Assembly: GCF_008692785.1 (NCBI RefSeq)
Contig: NZ_VXJV01000002.1
Location: 1 to 64,000 of the forward strand
Direction of reading: 5' to 3'
Length of the DNA stretch: 64,000 bases
Source: Salmonella enterica subsp. diarizonae
GTDB taxonomy: Bacteria; Pseudomonadota; Gammaproteobacteria; Enterobacterales; Enterobacteriaceae
Positions within the stretch are counted from its first letter, which is position 1. Each line of letters starts with the position of its first letter. Shown here one piece after another: positions 35,332 to 44,471 of the stretch. The position numbers and the translations under genes are program-made. Under the pieces are notes generated by a model, which saw only the letters and a program-made list of their open reading frames with translations, made no database searches and had not been told where the DNA came from.

Positions 35332-35452
35332 TTTCTGTTCTGCATCATTTTTTTCATCATAAAAGCTCGCCATAATGCCGTCCTCAGGAGGCCTCCCGAT
35401 GTTTACGCTTCGCCGGGAGGAACAAAAACAACGCATAATCTGGGGTAAACTG

Positions 35453-37039
35453 ATGATTAAAGGCAAACTGGCGCTCATAACGTGCGCGATGGCTCTGGCA
35501 TTCACCTCGCCGCTTTTCGCTGCGTCGGACACGGCAGATGGCCATACCTTAAAGCTGGCCATTGGCCCTGAGCCAACGGAAGGATTTGATCCTATGCTGG
35601 GCTGGAGCCACGGCAGTTACTTATTGCTTCATGCGCCGTTGCTCAAGCAAAACGCCGATATGAGTTGGGGTAATTTACTGACGGAAAAAGTGGATACCAG
35701 CCCCGATGGTAAAACCTGGATACTGACCTTAAAACCCGATCTGAAATTCTCCGATGGCTCGCCATTAACTGCCGAAGATGTCGTATTTACATATAACAAA
35801 GCGGCGAAGAGCGGCGGTAAAATTGACATGGGCAACTTTAGTCATGCGCGAGCGCTGGATGCGCGCCGAATTGAGATGACGCTGAGCCATCCGCAGAGCA
35901 CCTTTGTGAATGTATTAGGGTCGTTAGGGATTGTTCCTGCCAGCCGTTATGATGAAAAAACGTTCGCCCGCGAACCGATAGGCGCCGGCCCGTACCGACT
36001 GGTTAGTTTCCAGCCTGGTCAGCAACTGATTGTTGAAGCCAACCCCTGGTATGCAGGTAAAAAGAATGATTTTAACCGGCTGGTTTTTGTCTTCCTGGAT
36101 GAAGATAATGCCTATGCCGCTGCGCGTAGCGGACAGTTGGGGCTGGTGCGCATTGCCCCTTCTATGGCGGTGGCCCCGCAGCAGGATAATCTTAAACTCT
36201 GGGTACGCGATAGCGTTGAAAACCGAGGCATTGTCTTCCCGATGGTTCCAGCCGGTAAAAAGGATGCTAACGGCTATCCTGTCGGTAACGATGTGACTGC
36301 TGATGTCGCTATCAGGCGCGCAATTAACTATGCCATTAATCGTAAGCAACTGGCGGAACAGGTGATGGAAGGCCATGCGATACCCGCCTATAGCGCGGTA
36401 CAGGGATTGCCGTGGCAAAATCCTTCGGTGGTATTCAGCGACGGCGATATTGCAAAAGCGCGCGCCATCCTGGATGAGGCTGGCTGGAAGATAAACAGTG
36501 CGGGCGTGCGTGAAAAAGCAGGTAAAGAAGCGCGTCTGACCTTATGGTATGCCAGTGGCGACAGTACCCGGCGGGATCTGGCCGAGGCGGTGCGCGCCAT
36601 GTTGCAGCCTTTAGGCATTGTCGTCTCGTTGCAATCAGGAAGCTGGGAAACTGTAGAGCGCCATATGCACGCTAACCCTACTCTGTTTGGCTGGGGAAGT
36701 CTGGACCCGATGGAACTTTTCCATCACTACAGCGGGAAAGCCGCTGGGGTGGAATATTATAACCCAGGCTATTACAGCAACCCTGCGGTAGAAGCACATC
36801 TGAAACAGGCTATAGATGCGCCTGACTGGCAAAAGGCGATTCCTTTCTGGCAGCAGGTTGAGTGGGACGGGAAGCAGGGCGCGGGCGTCCAGGGCGATGC
36901 GGCATGGGCATGGCTACTTAATATTCAGCATACCTATCTGGCAAACCCCTGTATTGATCTGGGGAAAGGCGCGCCAGAAATCCACGGTAGTTGGTCGGTG
37001 TTAAACAATCTTGATGACTGGACCTGGACCTGCCGGTAA
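35453..37039 (+). CDS. periplasmic substrate-binding protein of a probable nickel ABC importer
   Basis: 528 residues from the ATG at 35453, where a signal peptide begins (MIKGKLALITCAMALAF, cleavage after LFAA). It is a DppA/NikA-class binding protein: GPEPTEGFDPMLGW, then LKFSDGSPLTAEDVVFTYN. The EGFDPM..W opening resembles the Ynt-type nickel proteins of Yersinia as I recall them. It delivers substrate to the permeases below. The NikR site upstream and full five-gene set favour nickel (perhaps with a small chelator) over peptides. Confidence 0.85.
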   Translation: MIKGKLALITCAMALAFTSPLFAASDTADGHTLKLAIGPEPTEGFDPMLGWSHGSYLLLHAPLLKQNADMSWGNLLTEKVDTSPDGKTWILTLKPDLKFSDGSPLTAEDVVFTYNKAAKSGGKIDMGNFSHARALDARRIEMTLSHPQSTFVNVLGSLGIVPASRYDEKTFAREPIGAGPYRLVSFQPGQQLIVEANPWYAGKKNDFNRLVFVFLDEDNAYAAARSGQLGLVRIAPSMAVAPQQDNLKLWVRDSVENRGIVFPMVPAGKKDANGYPVGNDVTADVAIRRAINYAINRKQLAEQVMEGHAIPAYSAVQGLPWQNPSVVFSDGDIAKARAILDEAGWKINSAGVREKAGKEARLTLWYASGDSTRRDLAEAVRAMLQPLGIVVSLQSGSWETVERHMHANPTLFGWGSLDPMELFHHYSGKAAGVEYYNPGYYSNPAVEAHLKQAIDAPDWQKAIPFWQQVEWDGKQGAGVQGDAAWAWLLNIQHTYLANPCIDLGKGAPEIHGSWSVLNNLDDWTWTCR

Positions 37040-38013
37040 TGAAATTGTTCTTCAGTCATTTTTTGCGGCTGATTATCCTGTTGGTGCTGGTGGCTGCCGG
37101 CACCTTCATTCTGCTCAGCTTTTCGCCCGTTGATCCTATTCGCGCTTATATCGGCAACGATCTGCTCCATGTGCCGCCAGAACAATATGCGCGAATAGCG
37201 GCGCGTTGGGGACTTGACCAGCCGCTGTGGCAGCGTTTCGGTCACTGGTTTTGGCGTCTGCTCCAGGGCGACATGGGCTATTCTATGCTGTTCAACGCGC
37301 CTGTCGCCAGCGTGATCCGGGAACGTTTTGCGACGTCATTCGCGCTGCTGGCAGGCGCCTGGCTATTGTCTGGTGTCCTGGGCGTGGCACTGGGTTTTCT
37401 GGCCGGACGTTTTCTCCACCGCTGGCCGGATAAGATGATTTGCCGTATCAGCTATTTATTATCATCGTTGCCCACCTTCTGGATAGCAATGCTGTTGCTG
37501 GCGCTATTTGCCGTCCGCTGGCCGGTATTGCCTGTCTGTTGCGCCTGGGAACCCGGAAATAATGCAGTAACAGCTCTGTTATCGGAACGTTTACGCCATC
37601 TTGTGCTGCCGGTATGTGCGTTGAGTCTGTTGGGCATGGGGCAAATCGCGTTGCATACGCGGGAAAAAATAGCCAGTGTGATGAAGAGCGAATTTATTCG
37701 TTTTGCGCGTGCTCAGGGAGATAAAGGATGGTCGCTATTACGCCATCAGGTGTTACGTCATGCGATCACCCCAGCGATCTGTTTACAGTTTGCTTCTCTG
37801 GGCGAGCTGCTGGGAGGGGCGTTACTGGCGGAAAAAGTCTTTGCGTATCCGGGGCTGGGGCAGGCCACTATCGATGCCGGCCTGCGCGGCGATGTTCCGC
37901 TGCTCATGGGGATCGTCCTATTCAGTACGCTATTAGTGTTTGCCGGAAATACGATTTCAGCCTGGCTTGTGGTGGTACTTAATCGATCGCTGGAGCGTCC
38001 CGATGCTCTATAA
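37039..38013 (+). CDS. ABC importer permease (NikB/DppB type)
   Basis: 324 residues. It starts in the last base of the preceding stop. The DppB-type N-terminus (FFSHFLRLIILLVLVAAGT) and FSPVDPIRAYIGND precede about six membrane helices with the EAA-like loop KSEFIRFARAQGDKGWS. It pairs with the next permease. The stop overlaps the next start by 11 bases. Confidence 0.9.
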   Translation: MKLFFSHFLRLIILLVLVAAGTFILLSFSPVDPIRAYIGNDLLHVPPEQYARIAARWGLDQPLWQRFGHWFWRLLQGDMGYSMLFNAPVASVIRERFATSFALLAGAWLLSGVLGVALGFLAGRFLHRWPDKMICRISYLLSSLPTFWIAMLLLALFAVRWPVLPVCCAWEPGNNAVTALLSERLRHLVLPVCALSLLGMGQIALHTREKIASVMKSEFIRFARAQGDKGWSLLRHQVLRHAITPAICLQFASLGELLGGALLAEKVFAYPGLGQATIDAGLRGDVPLLMGIVLFSTLLVFAGNTISAWLVVVLNRSLERPDAL

Positions 38014-38815
38014 TCCTGCCCCGACGTTGCTGCGTTTGATTCTCTCCGTCGCCTGCCTGCTGTTTATTGCCGGATACGGTTATGCCACATTGAGCCAGCC
38101 GCCAGAGGTTAATTTGCTTGCCCGGCATCTGTCGCCTGATATCCAGCACTGGTTTGGCACCGATAATCTGGGGCGCGATGTATGGCTTCGTTGCTTTCAG
38201 GGCGCCTTCACCAGTTTACAAATTGGCATTGGCGCCGCGCTGTGCAGCGGCGTTATCGCGCTAGTGATGGCGGCAGCGGCGCGTATTCATACCCGACTGG
38301 ATCTCCTGATGCGGCTGATAACGGATGCCATGCTCGCCATGCCGCATTTACTTTTGCTGATCCTTATCTGTTTTACGCTTGGCGGTGGTAAAAGCGGCGT
38401 CATTGCGGCCGTGGCGTTAACGCACTGGCCCCGTCTGGCGCTGATTCTGCGCGCCGACGCGGAGCGGGTAGCGCAGAGTGACTACCTGACATTGACGTAT
38501 CGTCTGGGGCATGGACACCTTTATTGCTGGCGATACCACTATCTTCCGGCGCTGTTGCCGCAATGGCTGACGGGGACGTTATTGATGTTTCCTCATGCGG
38601 TATTGCACAGCGCGGCGTTAAGTTTTCTGGGGTTTGGGCTGGCGCCGCATGAACCTTCACTGGGGCTGTTGCTGGCGGATGCGCTACGGTTTATTAGCCA
38701 TGGTAACTGGTGGCTGGTGCTGTTTCCGGGGCTAATGTTATTCACGCTGGTGATGCTCTTCGATCAGTTTGCGCGCGCCGTTCAGCGGTTGTGGCTAAGG
38801 AGTGACGTATGCTGA
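38003..38815 (+). CDS. ABC importer permease (NikC/DppC type)
   Basis: 270 residues from the ATG at 38003, inside the end of the upstream permease; a longer frame from 37940 overlaps too far. HWFGTDNLGRDVWLR is the DppC/NikC-family signature, and SDYLTLTYRLGHGH is the EAA loop. It forms the heterodimeric inner-membrane channel with the previous protein. Confidence 0.9.
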   Translation: MLYNPAPTLLRLILSVACLLFIAGYGYATLSQPPEVNLLARHLSPDIQHWFGTDNLGRDVWLRCFQGAFTSLQIGIGAALCSGVIALVMAAAARIHTRLDLLMRLITDAMLAMPHLLLLILICFTLGGGKSGVIAAVALTHWPRLALILRADAERVAQSDYLTLTYRLGHGHLYCWRYHYLPALLPQWLTGTLLMFPHAVLHSAALSFLGFGLAPHEPSLGLLLADALRFISHGNWWLVLFPGLMLFTLVMLFDQFARAVQRLWLRSDVC

Positions 38816-39606
38816 GCTTACGACAGGTCACGCTGGAGAGCGCGCGTTATCGCTGGTATGGCGCGAGACGCTGGTCAGCGTTGTTACAGAATGTCTCTTT
38901 TGATATCGCGCCCGGCGAAATGGTGGCATTGGTTGGCGGTAGCGGGGAGGGCAAAAGTCTGCTGCTGCAATGCCTGCTCGATCTGTTGCCGGAAAACTTA
39001 CGCTTTCGTGGTGAGATTATGCTTGATGGCAACCAACTGGACAGACATACCATCAGGCAGCTTAGGGGGAATACTTTTAGCTACGTGCCGCAGGGAGTAC
39101 AGGCGCTTAATCCCATGCTGAATATCAAAAAACATTTGAGCAGAGCATGTCATCTGACCGGACGTACCTGGGATGAGGCACAGATGGTACAGCTATTACA
39201 GCAAAGCGATCTTGAACCGACGGTCCTGGAACGCTTTCCCCGCCAGCTCTCCGGCGGGATGGCTAAACGTATTCTGGCCTGCCATGCCTCGCTCAGCCAG
39301 GCACGTTATATCCTCGCGGATGAGATCACCGCCTGGCTTGATACGGCACTGGCAAACCAGTTGCTTGAGCACTTGCGAGGTCTCTGCAAGCGGGGATGCG
39401 GCGTGCTGTGGGTGACTCATGACCTGCTGCTGGCGGCGCGGTATGCCGATCGCATTGTGGCGCTGCATCAGGGCCATATCACGGACAATATTCGCCGCGA
39501 ACGATTACAGCCGGAAGAGATGAGTGAGCCGTTAAAACGGCAATGGCAAGCATTGCCTGAAATCAACTCGTTATTTATGCAGACCGGAGAGAACGTAGAA
39601 TGCTGA
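38809..39606 (+). CDS. ABC importer ATPase (NikD/DppD type)
   Basis: 265 residues. Walker A is GGSGEGKS, the signature motif is QLSGGMAKRIL, and Walker B is ARYILADEITAW. The Walker B segment reads DEITAWLD where DEPTTALD is usual. It overlaps both neighbours by seven bases. It energises import together with the next, shorter ATPase. Confidence 0.9.
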   Translation: MLSLRQVTLESARYRWYGARRWSALLQNVSFDIAPGEMVALVGGSGEGKSLLLQCLLDLLPENLRFRGEIMLDGNQLDRHTIRQLRGNTFSYVPQGVQALNPMLNIKKHLSRACHLTGRTWDEAQMVQLLQQSDLEPTVLERFPRQLSGGMAKRILACHASLSQARYILADEITAWLDTALANQLLEHLRGLCKRGCGVLWVTHDLLLAARYADRIVALHQGHITDNIRRERLQPEEMSEPLKRQWQALPEINSLFMQTGENVEC

Positions 39607-40190
39607 GCTGCCGCGACCTCGTTATTCGTCAGGGCGGGAAAGTCTTATGGCAGAACCTGACGTTTGCGATTTCTGCCGGTGAACGGGTAGGAATTCATGC
39701 GCCAAGCGGAACGGGGAAAACGACGTTGGGGCGCGTCCTGGCCGGATGGCAGAAGCCGACGGCAGGCGACATTCTGCTGGACGGCAGCCCGTTACCCCTG
39801 CATCAGTATTGTCCGGTGCAGCTTGTCCCCCAGCATCCTGAACTAACGTTTAATCCCTGGCGAAGCGCCGGAGACGCTGTACGTGATGCCTGGCGCCCCG
39901 ACCCGGAAACGTTGAAGCGTCTGTGCGTGCAACCCGAGTGGCTGACGCGTCGGCCAATGCAGCTCTCAGGCGGGGAGTTGGCGCGTATTGCGATATTGCG
40001 CGCGCTTGACCCGCGTACGCGTTTTCTGATTGCTGACGAAATGACGGCGCAACTCGATCCGTCTATTCAAAAAGCAATATGGGCATACGTGCTTGAGGTG
40101 TGCCGCAGCCGTTCATTAGGGATGTTGGTGATTAGTCATCAGTCCGCGCTGCTTGATCAGGTCTGTACCCGCCATTTACGGGTGGAATAG
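39600..40190 (+). CDS. ABC importer ATPase (NikE/DppF type)
   Basis: 196 residues, short for NikE or DppF (about 260). Walker A is APSGTGKTTLG, the signature is QLSGGELARIA, Walker B is FLIADEMTAQLD. The length suggests loss of the C-terminal extension that dipeptide ATPases carry. It is the last gene of the operon and is followed by a strong convergent terminator. Confidence 0.9.
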   Translation: MLSCRDLVIRQGGKVLWQNLTFAISAGERVGIHAPSGTGKTTLGRVLAGWQKPTAGDILLDGSPLPLHQYCPVQLVPQHPELTFNPWRSAGDAVRDAWRPDPETLKRLCVQPEWLTRRPMQLSGGELARIAILRALDPRTRFLIADEMTAQLDPSIQKAIWAYVLEVCRSRSLGMLVISHQSALLDQVCTRHLRVE

Positions 40191-40231
40191 TAGCAAGTCG
40201 TTTCCCCGCATAGCAGAGTCGCCGTTAAGGC

Positions 40232-40255
40232 ACCGGGAACCCATTGGTTCCCGGT
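40232..40255. terminator. bidirectional terminator between the ABC operon and mscS-like gene
   Basis: ACCGGGAACC / GGTTCCCGGT ten-base perfect stem with loop CATT between convergent genes. Confidence 0.8.
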
Positions 40256-40271
40256 ATTGTTGGCATAATTT

Positions 40272-41405
40272 TTACTGGATGACGCGTTTATCTGCGTCTT
40301 TTGCATCAGCGGTATTACTGTAGTCCGTGGTCTCTTCAACCTGTACGGGGGCTCTGACGACCAGACTTGGCAGCGCCAGTTCGATGTCATTCTCAATTAA
40401 TTTTTCAATAATACGGATATTTATCTCTTGCTGAATATCCATGTATTTATTGTAATCCGCGGTATTGACGATATGCACCACCTCATAGGTCAGCCGATCC
40501 TGATCAAAGGCCAACAAATGGGCGCGGTCGAATTGTGTTTCGCCAACATCGGTAATAATCTTTTTCACCATATCACCGATGAGGCGTAACTTTTCCGGCG
40601 GTGTCGCAGTGGCGACGCCAAAAGTAAATACGATACGACGCGTTTGCATCCGTTTATAGTTGTGTATGGTTTGCTGCAACAACTGCGCGTTCGCACAAAC
40701 GATCTGTTCGCCGCTGAGGCTACGGATGCGAGTGGTTTTCAGACCGATATGTTCAATCGTACCGGCTACATCATTAAAGACGACGAAATCGCCGATTTCG
40801 AAGGGTTTGTCGAAACCAATCGACAGCGAAGCGAAGACATCGCTCAGAACGGTCTGCACCGCCAGGGCAATAGCAATACCGCCAACGCCAAGGCTTGCGA
40901 CCAGCGCGGTAATATCCACGCCGACGTTCGCCAGGATGGAGAGCAGCATCATAGACCAGACGAGCACGCGCAAAATCATACCAAGAATGACCAGCGTCAC
41001 CGGGTTTTTATTGGAGCCTGGGGCATACAGTAGATGACGCATCCATGACTGTACGCCCTGATCAAGCCAAATCGCCATTTGAATCGCAACCACTAAAAAC
41101 CAGGCGTGTGAAAGGGTAGAGAATAACCGGTCGGGCAGGGCGACAAAACGCAGGCTAAAGAGAAATGCGGCAAAAAAGATCAGCATTTTACTGGTCTTTT
41201 TCAACATCTCGAAAATAATGGAGCGTAGCCGCCCATGAGCATCATCCTTTTTATCCGGGCGTTGTAGCGTTTTATAGACCACATTGAGTAGCCAGTTGAT
41301 AAGCCAGTATGTGATGAGGGTGACGAAAAAAACGACCGCCAGGTTGATCCAGAATGTCGTCGACATCAGCATCGTAACGATATTTAGTCGTGCCAGATAC
41401 TCCAT
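40272..41405 (-). CDS. MscS-family mechanosensitive channel
   Basis: 377 residues. About five N-terminal membrane helices precede the pore helix (VASLGVGGIAIALAVQTVL) and the beta-domain (DKPFEIGDFVVFNDVAGTIEHIGLKTTRIR), as in MscS-type channels. It opens under membrane tension on osmotic downshift. The C-terminal tail is acidic and unstructured. Single gene, converging on the ABC operon. It is the STM1260-type channel, not MscS itself. Confidence 0.88.
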   Translation of the reverse strand: MEYLARLNIVTMLMSTTFWINLAVVFFVTLITYWLINWLLNVVYKTLQRPDKKDDAHGRLRSIIFEMLKKTSKMLIFFAAFLFSLRFVALPDRLFSTLSHAWFLVVAIQMAIWLDQGVQSWMRHLLYAPGSNKNPVTLVILGMILRVLVWSMMLLSILANVGVDITALVASLGVGGIAIALAVQTVLSDVFASLSIGFDKPFEIGDFVVFNDVAGTIEHIGLKTTRIRSLSGEQIVCANAQLLQQTIHNYKRMQTRRIVFTFGVATATPPEKLRLIGDMVKKIITDVGETQFDRAHLLAFDQDRLTYEVVHIVNTADYNKYMDIQQEINIRIIEKLIENDIELALPSLVVRAPVQVEETTDYSNTADAKDADKRVIQ

Positions 41406-41598
41406 TTTACCTCCGATGAAAAGCAGATGAACATTACAGTATAGACGTCACATCACGGAGGCCGATTTCCAGCTTTATTATTGCTGTTTTATTCAGCGAT
41501 TTTGTTCAAAAAGTATGAAAAAGAGGGTTAGCCGTTTGGCTATCCCTGCGTTTCTGTGCAGACTTATCTACTCCTCTTAATAAAATAAGGAGTGACTT

Positions 41599-41925
41599 AT
41601 GCAACAAGAGCATCGTGGGTGTATTGAACAGTGTTATGAATGCGCCGCAGCGTGTGATATCTGCGCTTCTTCTTGTCTGCGTGAAGATAACGTCGAAATG
41701 ATGAAGCATTGCATTCAGTTAGATATGCAATGTGTGGCCATTTGTCGCCTGGCGGCGCAATTTATGGCGCTGGAAAGCGAGTATTCACAGAAAGTATGCC
41801 GCCTTTGCGCAGATATCTGCAAAGCCTGCGCCGAAGAGTGTGCAAGGCACGACCACGATCATTGCCAGAACTGTGCGCGGGCGTGCAGCCAGTGCGCAGA
41901 CGCCTGCCTTAAAATGGCCGCGTAA
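41599..41925 (+). CDS. Cys-rich four-helix-bundle copper-binding protein
   Basis: 108 residues with about 20 cysteines spaced C-x3-C along helices (CIEQCYECAAACDIC, CRLCADICKACAEEC, CARACSQCADAC). This is the DUF326/Csp-type cytosolic four-helix bundle, which lines its core with Cys and stores Cu(I). There is no signal peptide. AAGGAG precedes the start. It lies between mscS-like and tRNA-Arg genes, as in Typhimurium (STM1261 from memory). Confidence 0.88.
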   Translation: MQQEHRGCIEQCYECAAACDICASSCLREDNVEMMKHCIQLDMQCVAICRLAAQFMALESEYSQKVCRLCADICKACAEECARHDHDHCQNCARACSQCADACLKMAA

Positions 41926-41933
41926 TTTTTCTC

Positions 41934-42010
41934 CCGCCATTAGCTCAACCGGATAGAGCATAGAGCTTCTACCTCTAAGGTTCGGGGTTCAATTCCTCGA
42001 TGGCGGACCA
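41934..42010 (+). tRNA. tRNA-Arg (anticodon UCU)
   Basis: 77 nt with encoded CCA. Acceptor CCGCCAT / ATGGCGG, D-stem GCTC / GAGC, anticodon stem TAGAG / CTCTA with loop CTTCTAC (anticodon TCT), T-stem CGGGG / CCTCG with TTCAATT. It decodes the rare codons AGA and AGG. The acceptor is nearly that of the tRNA-Arg at 29491. Confidence 0.92.
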
Positions 42011-42014
42011 GTTG

Positions 42015-42065
42015 ACGTCAAAAAGGCCACCTGCGCGGTGGCCGCTTAGTTTGTGTTGAAATAAA
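42015..42065 (-). ncRNA. isrD: candidate small RNA (IsrD position)
   Basis: On the minus strand GGCCACC / GGTGGCC forms a stem followed by TTTTT, a good intrinsic terminator, with a short AT-rich 5' part up to about 42065. IsrD of Typhimurium is reported as a roughly 50-nt RNA between the genes corresponding to these neighbours. Boundaries and identity are inferred from that memory and from the terminator. Its promoter would overlap the zinT Zur-like box. Confidence 0.45.
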
Positions 42066-42070
42066 GGTAA

Positions 42071-42085
42071 TGTTATAATATAACA
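42071..42085 (+). promoter_or_regulatory. Zur-like operator of zinT
   Basis: TGTTATA-A-TATAACA, a perfect 7-1-7 inverted repeat matching the core of enterobacterial Zur boxes (GTTATAATATNAC). It lies about 35-50 bases before zinT and would repress it when zinc is plentiful. Confidence 0.75.
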
Positions 42086-42120
42086 AACATCTTTCTAAGA
42101 AAGATGAGGGTAACGTTTTG

Positions 42121-42768
42121 GTGATTCATTTAAAAAAACTGACAATAGTTCTGGGAATGCTGTTTGTGAATAGTCCTGCCTTCGCGCATGGCCATCATGA
42201 GCATGGCGCGCCGATGACGGAGGTTGAGCAAAAAGCGGCAGCGGGTGTGTTTGATGACGCTAATGTACGCGATCGCGCACTCACAGACTGGGATGGTATG
42301 TGGCAATCCGTCTATCCCTATCTGGTCAGCGGCGAACTGGAGCCTGTATTCAGACAAAAGGCGAAGAAAGACCCGGGAAAAACGTTTGAGGATATTAAAG
42401 CATATTATCGCAAAGGATACGCGACGAATGTTGAAACTATCGGCATTGAAAATGGCGTTATAGAATTTCATCGCGACAATAACGTTGCGTCCTGTAAATA
42501 TGATTATGCTGGCTATAAAATTCTGACTTACGTCTCGGGTAAAAAAGGTGTGCGCTATCTGTTCGAATGTAAAGATGCGAACAGCAAAGCGCCTAAATAT
42601 GTTCAGTTTAGCGATCATATTATTGCGCCGCGCAAATCTGGTCACTTCCATATCTTTATGGGAAATACTTCACAGCAGGCATTGTTGCAAGAAATGGAAA
42701 ACTGGCCTACCTATTATCCTTATCAGTTAAAGGCGAATGAGGTAGTTGACGAAATGCTGCATCATTAA
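42121..42768 (+). CDS. zinT: ZinT (YodA) periplasmic zinc-binding protein
   Basis: 215 residues from the GTG at 42121 (MVIHLKKL); a TTG at 42118 is the other choice. The signal peptide ends PAFA and exposes the His-rich HGHHEHG. The lipocalin-like body has [13 protein letters not shown] and the conserved HFHIF zinc ligands. ZinT binds Zn(II) or Cd(II) in the periplasm and helps ZnuABC. It is followed by a terminator. Confidence 0.95.
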   Translation: MIHLKKLTIVLGMLFVNSPAFAHGHHEHGAPMTEVEQKAAAGVFDDANVRDRALTDWDGMWQSVYPYLVSGELEPVFRQKAKKDPGKTFEDIKAYYRKGYATNVETIGIENGVIEFHRDNNVASCKYDYAGYKILTYVSGKKGVRYLFECKDANSKAPKYVQFSDHIIAPRKSGHFHIFMGNTSQQALLQEMENWPTYYPYQLKANEVVDEMLHH

Positions 42769-42785
42769 GCCTGATTGCAACGTTA

Positions 42786-42817
42786 AAAGCTCGCCATGAA
42801 TAGCGAGCTTTTTTTCT
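42786..42817 (+). terminator. zinT terminator
   Basis: AAAGCTCGC / GCGAGCTTT stem and a run of seven Ts. Confidence 0.85.
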
Positions 42818-42876
42818 GCCGTTATGCCATATTTCTGGCAACCAAAATAAAAAGATATCTGCAATCCGGAGTAACG

Positions 42877-43665
42877 ATGATCCTGTCCATACCGCCCTCT
42901 ATTCAGTGCCAGACGGATGCAACGTGTCGCCTGATTACTCGTGTAACAGGCGACACGTTGCGTGCTATTCATTTATATGGTTCCGCTGTCGCGGGCGGTC
43001 TGAAGCCAAACAGCGATATTGATCTGCTGGTGACAATATGCCAGCCGCTGACGGAGGCCCAACGCGCAACGCTGATGCGTGAATTGCTGGCGCTTTCATC
43101 GCCGTCGGGGCTGTCGGCAGAAAAACGCGCTCTGGAGGTCACTGTCGTGCTCTATTCGCAACTGGTTCCCTGGCGTTTTCCACCGTCCCGGGAAATGCAA
43201 TTTGGCGAATGGCTAAGAGAGGACATTTGTCAGGGGATTTATGAGCCAGCGCAGCAGGACTGGGATATTGTGCTACTGATAACCCAGATTCTGGAAGCCA
43301 GTATACCGCTAAAGGGGGAACACGCAGAACGGCTGTTCACGCCGGCTCCCGCGGCGCAGTTGGTGAAGGCCTTGCGTTATCCCCTCGACCTTTGGCAATC
43401 TGCGGCAGATGTGCAGGGAGATGAGTACCATATCGTTTTAACCCTGGCGCGCATCTGGTACACCCTTTCTACCGGGAGATTTACCTCTAAGAATGCTGCT
43501 GCCGACTGGCTGTTACCTCAGTTGCCAGAAGATTATGCCGCTACGTTGCGTGCGGCGCAGCGTGAATATTTAGGTCTGGAGAAAAAGGACTGGCGTATTT
43601 TGCTGCCTGCGGTCGTACGCTTTGTGGATTTTGCGAAAGCGCACATCCCCACGCAGTTCACATAA
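42877..43665 (+). CDS. aadA: AadA aminoglycoside (3'')(9) adenylyltransferase, chromosomal
   Basis: 262 residues from the ATG at 42877 (MILSIPPS); longer frames overlap zinT's terminator. The nucleotidyltransferase motif GSAVAGGLKPNSDIDLLV supplies the catalytic Asp pair, and ALEVTVV carries the catalytic Glu. It modifies streptomycin and spectinomycin. This is the intrinsic, normally silent Salmonella gene, not an integron cassette: it has backbone neighbours, and no attC is seen. Confidence 0.94.
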   Translation: MILSIPPSIQCQTDATCRLITRVTGDTLRAIHLYGSAVAGGLKPNSDIDLLVTICQPLTEAQRATLMRELLALSSPSGLSAEKRALEVTVVLYSQLVPWRFPPSREMQFGEWLREDICQGIYEPAQQDWDIVLLITQILEASIPLKGEHAERLFTPAPAAQLVKALRYPLDLWQSAADVQGDEYHIVLTLARIWYTLSTGRFTSKNAAADWLLPQLPEDYAATLRAAQREYLGLEKKDWRILLPAVVRFVDFAKAHIPTQFT

Positions 43666-43809
43666 GATGCCCCAGGACGTCTGCCGGGTTGCGCAAACGG
43701 CGTTCCTCAACTACTACTTAATAAGTTATCATCGCTGAATAAAGCAGATGATCTTATGTGAGCCATGGAATGGACATTCCCACATGGCTCTCGTTTTGTT
43801 GAGGTGGTT

Positions 43810-44403
43810 ATGACTGGTTCCGCATCATCTGTTTTAAAGACAGATACAAGACTATTGAGCGAAAACCTGTTTCTTAATTATGGTCTGGAATCCATATTTA
43901 AGGACGCCGCAATAATAGTTGGCAACGTAAATTATATTATCTTTGATATCGACGATTACTACACCGTACAGCAATATATTACAAGCGCATTTAAAACGGT
44001 GCTCATCGGGATTGTTACCCATAATGAATATAACTTTATTGATGAACACCATACTATTTATCGAATAAAAATAGATGCATCAATTTCCGAGTGGCGCGAA
44101 TTACTGATTCAGGCAAGTTCTGGTCAATTTTTTCCCAGACCAGAGAAAGTCCGATTAACGGCGAATGAAAAAAATGTTCTGGCGATGTTAGTCAAAGGAA
44201 TGGATATCCGACAAATAAGCCGTGAGCTAAATGTGCATTTAAAAACTATTTACTCAGTACGCTACCATGTTTTAGCTAAATTAGGTTGTAGAACGGTCCT
44301 GGACTATCAAATACTATCGGTATCTAAAGCCTTTACGCACTGGATTACAATAAGTAATGTCAGTAATCTAATTTCTCATGTAAATAGTAAGGCTATTGCT
44401 TAA
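43810..44403 (+). CDS. LuxR-type transcriptional regulator
   Basis: About 197 residues from the ATG at 43810 (MTGSASS); an in-frame start at 43765 is possible. The C-terminal HTH (LTANEKNVLAMLVKGMDIRQISRELNV...) is the LuxR/FixJ type. The N-terminal half resembles atypical receivers such as those of RcsB/BglJ-like regulators and lacks an obvious phospho-Asp pocket. Target genes are unknown. It precedes the MerR-type regulator on the same strand. Confidence 0.8.
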   Translation: MTGSASSVLKTDTRLLSENLFLNYGLESIFKDAAIIVGNVNYIIFDIDDYYTVQQYITSAFKTVLIGIVTHNEYNFIDEHHTIYRIKIDASISEWRELLIQASSGQFFPRPEKVRLTANEKNVLAMLVKGMDIRQISRELNVHLKTIYSVRYHVLAKLGCRTVLDYQILSVSKAFTHWITISNVSNLISHVNSKAIA

Positions 44404-44471
44404 TAATGATTTGCTTCTGATGACGTTTAGGTTCACTATGCTTTCTTACATCATCATGAGGCCAGACAGAC

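Noticed and set aside
35390-35422. NiCo or other riboswitch in the ABC operon leader
   Set aside because: A GC-rich hairpin is present, but I cannot match it to a known riboswitch consensus. The NikR operator already explains metal control.
42877-43665. aadA as an acquired resistance cassette
   Set aside because: Neighbours and codon pattern are Salmonella backbone, and no attC site, integrase or IS is nearby. It matches the intrinsic cryptic gene.
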